Origin: Haliotis asinina
Taxonomy: Eukaryota > Mollusca > Gastropoda > Lepetellida > Haliotidae
DNA length: 64,000 bases
Reading direction: 5' to 3'
Assembly (NCBI RefSeq): GCF_037392515.1
Contig: NC_090288.1
Coordinates: 60,931,673 to 60,995,672 of the forward strand
Part shown: in pieces, positions 59,249-64,000 of the stretch
Numbering within the stretch: position 1 is the stretch's first letter
How the letters are laid out: each line of letters starts with the position of its first letter
The notes under the pieces: model-generated
Told to the model about the DNA's origin: nothing
Seen by the model: the letters and a program-made list of their open reading frames with translations, nothing else
The model's database searches: none
Program-made: the position numbers and the translations under genes

Positions 59249-59898
59249 GTTACATGAAGTGTTAAGCTGAGGTATCCTATATTTACAGGATTATGATTTA
59301 TATCTAACACCGATATTGTCAGCTCAGGTATGTTGCCCTGGGTTAATCTCTTATACTGCCGTGGTGAAAACGACTCGGTTCTACCGTCGTTGAATTTCTC
59401 AGTTTTCACCGGCACTGCTCTCAGTATAGTGGAAGGGTGGCCTCCTTGAATGTTATACGTTGTGCTCACCTGACCGAGATGAATGTATAGCTCTCGGTAC
59501 GGTACTAAGTCGGGTAACTTCGTGCCTGTGACGGTTGTTGTTGGTTTTATCTCGTCAGGAGACATACCGAGTATCCTCGCTAATGGTCGGCCTAGCCTCA
59601 ATGAGGTTCTTCCGTTGTTGATTAACACCACTGTGCCGTTTGAGTCGTTCATCTTGAGTTCGGCTCCCAGGGGTTTGAAGACCTCGTCGTTTAGCGAGCA
59701 CACGCTGTAGTAGCCGTCAGTTATTTGACTGCGAGTTCCACTGACGAACAGCTTATTGTTGCTGATATTAATGTTAGTCCATTGCGGTAGGTAGGTGATA
59801 TCGCAGAGTGCGACTTCGAGTTGACCTGACGTGTTATCGATCGCGTGCGTCAGCTGAACGGCCTCACCGCTAGTTATTCCAGGAAGTGTTATGTACAT
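59245..59898 (-). CDS. Probable penton-like minor capsid protein of the Polinton
   Basis: 217 residues, beta-rich by look. The C terminus, L-T-I-S-V-L-D-I-N-H-N-P-V-N-I-G-Y-L-S-L-T-L-H-V, resembles the ending common in single-jelly-roll minor capsid proteins of Polintons, and length fits that family. Starts 7 nt inside the divergent frame at 59891, so the two genes share a very short start region. Assignment is moderate. Confidence 0.55.
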   Translation of the reverse strand: MYITLPGITSGEAVQLTHAIDNTSGQLEVALCDITYLPQWTNINISNNKLFVSGTRSQITDGYYSVCSLNDEVFKPLGAELKMNDSNGTVVLINNGRTSLRLGRPLARILGMSPDEIKPTTTVTGTKLPDLVPYRELYIHLGQVSTTYNIQGGHPSTILRAVPVKTEKFNDGRTESFSPRQYKRLTQGNIPELTISVLDINHNPVNIGYLSLTLHVT

Positions 59899-61147
59899 AT
59901 TACATATATATTTATTATATAATAGTTTTAAAATGTATTCCCCTGGTGTGTTTTACCCTAAACTGGATGTAGATTTCTCCCCCATGAAGATCGTGGTTGC
60001 TCCTGAGTTGTATTTCAATGCCCAGCTTTTAGATGTGTTCGATAAGTATAAGCTTATGGTGACTAACATTGAGGCAGTCCACGCGTGGTTCAACAACCCT
60101 ATGCAGTTCTGGCAGAATCAATTCAACTTTGCTGTGTGGTGCGCTACAACGGGGTGTGGTGTGGCATTGACCGACACTCGGCGTGGACCGCTGAGTCAGT
60201 CTGTGTTCAAATTCCACGTGTACTACCAGGTGAGACGTATCCTTAAAGAGATCAGTGCCCCCCTCCCACAGGATAAAGCGTGGGACGCAACAAACAACCC
60301 ATACGATAGACGGGCCTATGAACGTATTTGTAATGAATTCGAAATAAACCCGAAGACGGATTGGCGTTTGCCGGGGCCGAACCACGGGTTGGGTATTCCT
60401 TCTGATGGCGTGCGATCAGTGAAAGAACTCAGTGATCTTATACTGAAACAAGGTAAACTACGCCCGGACTTTGCTTTGTCGAGTAATGAATGGAGGGATG
60501 ATCGTATGAACTTTAAAGGTGGTGTTGCTTTCACAGTCCAGAAAGTGGAGCAGTCAACCGCAGACGGGTGGAAAATGTTCATGCTGGACACATCGAAAGG
60601 ATTCACTCGTGCTGGTACAATACGCTTGAACGACTCGATTCGAACGTATGTGTGGTCGCTGTTGGGTGCGCAGTCGATGACGCGTTCTAACATCATCGGT
60701 AAGGGAACTGCTTACGACGCTCAGAAACAGTTCGTTGCCAACGTTGAGGATGCTATTAATTCTCCAGTTGATCTCCCGCGGGCCATCGAACGTTACCAAA
60801 ACGTGTTAGAATACGCCAGATCGAAAGTCAACTACGTGTTCGGCGTGGGGCTGTATATGTCTCCGAGTGATATGCAACTGAGAGTAAAAAAAGTGGTGGG
60901 TTATAACAACAAAATAGTTATAGCCACGGCGGACCAAAAATTGGGTATCAACCCCGATATTAACACCCCACATATCCCACACATCCCACCACGTGAAAAG
61001 GGTATAGTGGCGCCACCACCGGAGCCTAAAGTTCATGTGGAGGTACCCCCGGGGGTTTCCACCACCTATCAGCAGCATATTGATAATAAAACAACCTTAG
61101 TGGTTGGTGGGGTAACTTTGGGACTTATTTGGTTAAAGATTTCTTAG
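59891..61147 (+). CDS. Polinton-encoded protein with C-terminal membrane segment, unrecognised
   Basis: 418 residues. Aromatic-rich N-terminal half (H-A-W-F-N-N-P-M-Q-F-W-Q-N-Q-F-N-F near 65-82), a Pro-rich stretch at about 355-385 (H-I-P-H-I-P-P; A-P-P-P-E-P), then a hydrophobic C terminus (L-V-V-G-G-V-T-L-G-L-I-W-L) that could anchor it. Overlaps the convergent frame 61125-62297 tail to tail by 23 nt. Not assigned to a known family. Confidence 0.65.
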   Translation: MYILHIYLLYNSFKMYSPGVFYPKLDVDFSPMKIVVAPELYFNAQLLDVFDKYKLMVTNIEAVHAWFNNPMQFWQNQFNFAVWCATTGCGVALTDTRRGPLSQSVFKFHVYYQVRRILKEISAPLPQDKAWDATNNPYDRRAYERICNEFEINPKTDWRLPGPNHGLGIPSDGVRSVKELSDLILKQGKLRPDFALSSNEWRDDRMNFKGGVAFTVQKVEQSTADGWKMFMLDTSKGFTRAGTIRLNDSIRTYVWSLLGAQSMTRSNIIGKGTAYDAQKQFVANVEDAINSPVDLPRAIERYQNVLEYARSKVNYVFGVGLYMSPSDMQLRVKKVVGYNNKIVIATADQKLGINPDINTPHIPHIPPREKGIVAPPPEPKVHVEVPPGVSTTYQQHIDNKTTLVVGGVTLGLIWLKIS

Positions 61148-62297
61148 CCGCTACGTACACCAGACCCGCCACGGCGACGATGGCTGCCCACAGGTTTTGA
61201 CTGAGCCACATGGCAGTTTTAGACAGAGCGCTCAACAACCACGAGACGATGCTACCCAGTATGCCGGGAAGGGCTTCGGCGGCTTTACCAGCCAGTTTAG
61301 CTAGGCCTTCCCCGAGTTTTTTGATCCAGTCTTTAACACCACCACCACCACTTGGAGTTCCGCCACCTCCTGTAGACCCAACAGGGGCACCCCCCACCAG
61401 TGACACCACCAAGGTTGATATGATGAAACCCAATGCAGTCAGAATGCTGGCGATGGTGACCCCTTGCTCCCGGAATAATATCCGAATCTTGTTGGCTAAA
61501 GTTGTATCCTCATTCAGTATTCTATCGATTGTTTCCCGAATACGACTGATCTGGGATCGAAGATGTTCACGATTCGAGGAAGCGGCTTCCAATCGTGTAC
61601 GTTTCTCGTCTTCTAAATCACGTATTCGTTCATTGATGCGACGCTTCATATCATCGTCGTCAGTTTCGGTGAGTTTGGTTTTTTCCCTAGCGATGTGCTC
61701 GTCGATTTCGTTCAGTTTCCCCATGTTGTTCACGAGTTCTCCACGCACGCGTTTCACGGCTTCATCTAAGCCGCGCAGTTCCCTTACCGGAAAGTCAAAT
61801 CCCGGTAACGGTTTGTCCCAGTAGGTGCTCAACAGTTTTTCTATGCTGTCCGAGGCTTCTGTAGCACGCTCTGGCGTCATTTCATCTATAGTGGTGAGGT
61901 GGGATCTGGTAGCTTGCAGATCTTCTTTAACGGTCTTAGGTATTGCACCACCGTAATCACGCATGTTTAGATGTTCACGGATAAATTCAGCACCACCATT
62001 GCGGCTGGCTAGAGTTGACAAGGCCAGTGGTTTTTTAGTGATCTTGTTAAAGAGGTCAACCTTTGGGGCAGACTTAAGACGTAGAACACCCTTTGTATCA
62101 ATAAAAAAATCCTTATGGTATCGACCCTGGGGTTCAACGTAGTTTTTATCACTTTTTAAACTTTCGTAATAATCATTTACCGTTGTTTCTAAAAGTTGTT
62201 GGCTCAATGGCAAACTAGTAAATGAGGTCTCCTGCTCATCATCGAATGCCTGGGCACTATCGTCCCACATATCATCCATAGGTATGTCTTCATCCAT
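61125..62297 (-). CDS. Polinton-encoded coiled-coil membrane protein
   Basis: 390 residues. Acidic N terminus (1-22), a middle region with L-A-L-S-T-L-A-S-R-N-G-G-A-E-F-I-R, a long charged coiled coil at about 175-262, a membrane helix at about 280-302, a Gly-rich linker (303-320) and a second hydrophobic C-terminal part at about 345-385. A vertex or membrane-linked virion protein is possible, but I do not recognise the family. Divergent from the capsid gene at 62330 with a 32-nt gap. Confidence 0.65.
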   Translation of the reverse strand: MDEDIPMDDMWDDSAQAFDDEQETSFTSLPLSQQLLETTVNDYYESLKSDKNYVEPQGRYHKDFFIDTKGVLRLKSAPKVDLFNKITKKPLALSTLASRNGGAEFIREHLNMRDYGGAIPKTVKEDLQATRSHLTTIDEMTPERATEASDSIEKLLSTYWDKPLPGFDFPVRELRGLDEAVKRVRGELVNNMGKLNEIDEHIAREKTKLTETDDDDMKRRINERIRDLEDEKRTRLEAASSNREHLRSQISRIRETIDRILNEDTTLANKIRILFREQGVTIASILTALGFIISTLVVSLVGGAPVGSTGGGGTPSGGGGVKDWIKKLGEGLAKLAGKAAEALPGILGSIVSWLLSALSKTAMWLSQNLWAAIVAVAGLVYVAAKKSLTK

Positions 62298-62329
62298 TAG
62301 TATTAAAAATATATTTCATTTATATAACA

Positions 62330-63586
62330 ATGTACGGTAGAAAATTAGATCCTTTCAGAAAATTGAGAGAGCCATTAGGTGCCAGAGCCGTGCGACAGTC
62401 GGTGACCATCACCAACAATCCCAGCAAGATAGACCAGAATCAAACTCTGCTGGTTAGATTTCCAAACCTTGGTGAGAATGACCTCATTGTACCAGGCACT
62501 GTTCGACTGGCGTTCAATATCACGTTGACCTCCGACAACGACAAACGCGAGCTAGTGCGGAACGTGGGTCGAGCTATCATCAAGAAAACGACCGTCAAGA
62601 TAAGCGGTAACGAGGTACTGAGCATCGACGACAGCGACGTGTTTCACTGCTACAAGGATCTCTGGAAAAGCGAGAGAGAACGAGTCAATGATGTGTACCA
62701 GGGTATCAGCAAATCAACCCGGGCGCGCATAGGATACGTCTTCACGCAAGACCAACAAGACAAGCTATCGGACGGTGAAAAGGCTATCGCTCTAGCATAC
62801 GGGAATCGATTCTGCGTGCCGCTCGACTTCGAGTTGCTCACGGGACACGCGCCGTTTTACCAGGCCGCGCTGGGTGATAGACTCGAATACGAGCTCACGT
62901 TTAACGACTATAGCAAAGTAGTGCGTACGCCGAACGGTGACGAGGCCAGTTATGCCATAGACAACATCTCTCTGGAGTTCGACATGGTCACTAGCCCGGA
63001 GCTGGCCAGGCAGGTTCGAAGCCAGTATTCTGGGAAGATGGCTATCCTGTACGATCGCGTACTGAGGCATAGATCAGTCGTGCGAGATAAGAGCGACACT
63101 GTGTGGAATATCAACCTGAACGTGCCGGCGCGATCGATGAAAGGTATCCTGGTCGTCCCCGTGGAGGATTATGATCCATTCCGGAGGGACAGCGAGAAGT
63201 TTTTCAACCCCGAGATTGAAAAGGTGGAAGTTACCATCGAGGGCGTGCCCAACCAGCTGTTTAGTCATGGTATGAGACCACACCAGCAGTGGGATGAGAT
63301 AAAAAAGCTACCAGTGGGAGACTACATAACAAAGGACCTGGACCTAGGCTCCGTGCAGATCGGTGAATACCTGACCACCAAGTATGCCCTATGGTTGGAC
63401 ATGCGATCCACGGATGATGATAAACTGCACGGTAGCGGGCGTCGTATAGATAACGGCAGCGAAGGGATAACCATCCAGATTAATAAGAAGGCCCAAACCG
63501 CTGGTAAGTTGAAATTATATCTGTACGTAATTATGGACGCGCAACTTAATATAGACAATGGGAGATTCGTGCAAGCCATCTACTAG
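62330..63586 (+). CDS. Polinton capsid-family protein (F54H12.2-like)
   Basis: 418 residues. Segments such as L-V-R-N-V-G-R-A-I-I-K-K-T-T-V-K-I-S-G-N near 78-97 and D-V-F-H-C-Y-K-D-L-W near 107-116 match the proteins often labelled F54H12.2-like in animal genomes, which belong to Polintons. Beta-rich; most likely the double-jelly-roll shell protein, though the family label is from memory. GC-rich coding stretch compared with host DNA. Overlaps the start of the ATPase by 29 nt. Confidence 0.7.
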   Translation: MYGRKLDPFRKLREPLGARAVRQSVTITNNPSKIDQNQTLLVRFPNLGENDLIVPGTVRLAFNITLTSDNDKRELVRNVGRAIIKKTTVKISGNEVLSIDDSDVFHCYKDLWKSERERVNDVYQGISKSTRARIGYVFTQDQQDKLSDGEKAIALAYGNRFCVPLDFELLTGHAPFYQAALGDRLEYELTFNDYSKVVRTPNGDEASYAIDNISLEFDMVTSPELARQVRSQYSGKMAILYDRVLRHRSVVRDKSDTVWNINLNVPARSMKGILVVPVEDYDPFRRDSEKFFNPEIEKVEVTIEGVPNQLFSHGMRPHQQWDEIKKLPVGDYITKDLDLGSVQIGEYLTTKYALWLDMRSTDDDKLHGSGRRIDNGSEGITIQINKKAQTAGKLKLYLYVIMDAQLNIDNGRFVQAIY

Positions 63587-64000
63587 TGGGGGGTACCCCC
63601 CCATACCCCCCAACAATAAACTACCCCACCTCCCCACTGACCCACACTGCGCTATCATATGCGGGCAGACTGGCTGTGGGAAGACCGTTTTCGTGTTGGA
63701 TATGTTGGAGGGTTACTACAAGGATGTGTTCGATAACATCGTTATCATGTGCCCTACTCTGGGCATGAATAAAACGTACGCGCGACCTTGGGTGATGACG
63801 GACCCGGACGTACACAAAATCGACCCTGGAACACGCCTGCAGGACTGGTTGAAAGCTCTTCACGAGAAATTTAAAGGGGAACCGACGCTGTTCATACTGG
63901 ACGACTGCAGCGCTAATCGCGAGATAACAAAAAAGAGAGACATGCTATCGTACCTGGCCTTCTCCGGCCGGCATGCAAATCACAGCGTCTGGGTGCTAAC
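63558..64000 (+). CDS. A32-like packaging ATPase of the Polinton (partial)
   Basis: Frame opens at ATG 63558 inside the end of the capsid gene and runs off the window after about 147 residues. Walker A C-G-Q-T-G-C-G-K-T at about residues 37-45, then V-I-M-C-P-T-L, and Walker B T-L-F-I-L-D-D at about 112-118, followed by S-G-R-H-A-N-H-S-V-W-V. This is the FtsK/HerA-type ATPase that packs DNA in Polintons and related viruses. The order capsid then ATPase fits the family. Confidence 0.82.
   Translation, partial: MGDSCKPSTSGGYPPIPPNNKLPHLPTDPHCAIICGQTGCGKTVFVLDMLEGYYKDVFDNIVIMCPTLGMNKTYARPWVMTDPDVHKIDPGTRLQDWLKALHEKFKGEPTLFILDDCSANREITKKRDMLSYLAFSGRHANHSVWVL

Larger units (their letters stand above)
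56665..64000. mobile_element. Polinton/Maverick element, left part (cut by window edge)
   Basis: Intronless, closely packed frames on both strands with overlapping ends, unlike the host DNA to the left. Parts named: packaging ATPase, capsid-family protein, probable penton-like protein, two paralogous adjacent frames and three membrane-type frames. DNA polymerase B, integrase and protease are not in view and should lie to the right. The left terminal repeat could not be fixed; the start given is approximate. All visible frames look whole, no breaks seen. Likely a young copy for that reason; no age can be measured here. Confidence 0.78.

Overview
The window looks like a piece of a marine gastropod genome, most likely an abalone (Haliotis) or close relative. 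This rests on AT-rich introns, many short tandem repeats, and several copies of a SINE whose (TCAC)n tail and 'GACCAGACAATCCAGTG' body I know from abalone sequence. No rRNA, convincing tRNA or CRISPR is visible.

The backbone of the first 48 kb is a tandem array of four paralogous host genes, all on the minus strand (called A to D here). I rebuilt the exons by eye from splice sites and cross-copy homology. Copies B, C and D have six coding exons plus a 5' UTR exon. Copy A runs off the left edge after exon 3. The predicted product is a small secreted protein: a signal peptide, a His/Asp-rich mature N terminus, a helical module spread over exons 1-3, a Lys-Arg pair, and a second related module over exons 4-6. 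The family is not one I recognise. Intron phases and the 47-nt length of exons 2 and 5 show that the gene arose by duplicating a three-exon unit. Each copy has a near-identical core promoter (GATA-like site next to TATAAATA), and copies B-D end in a matching AATAAA 3' end. Copy B carries a one-base insertion in exon 4 and a partial duplicate of exon 1.

Layout: 1-7.3 kb, copy A exons 1-3, its promoter, a Tc1-derived MITE and a Tc1 element; 9.0-25.7 kb, copy B, whose third intron holds a 3.9-kb LINE and a 0.9-kb trinucleotide tract, and whose 5' intron holds older LINE and Penelope debris; 28.8-30.7 kb, a broken Mutator-like transposon; 31.2-37.6 kb, copy C; 38.4-42.5 kb, LINE fragments and a palindromic MITE; 43.0-47.7 kb, copy D; 49.2-51.2 kb, a Penelope-like element with reverse transcriptase and GIY-YIG endonuclease; 54.4-55.1 kb, another LINE tail. 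From about 56.7 kb to the right edge the base composition and gene density change. Closely packed intronless frames on both strands include a capsid-family protein, a probable penton-like protein and an A32-type packaging ATPase, marking a Polinton/Maverick element that continues past the window. Its visible frames look whole.

Limits: exon models, repeat families and element names are by-eye calls. No alignment, expression or database search was run.
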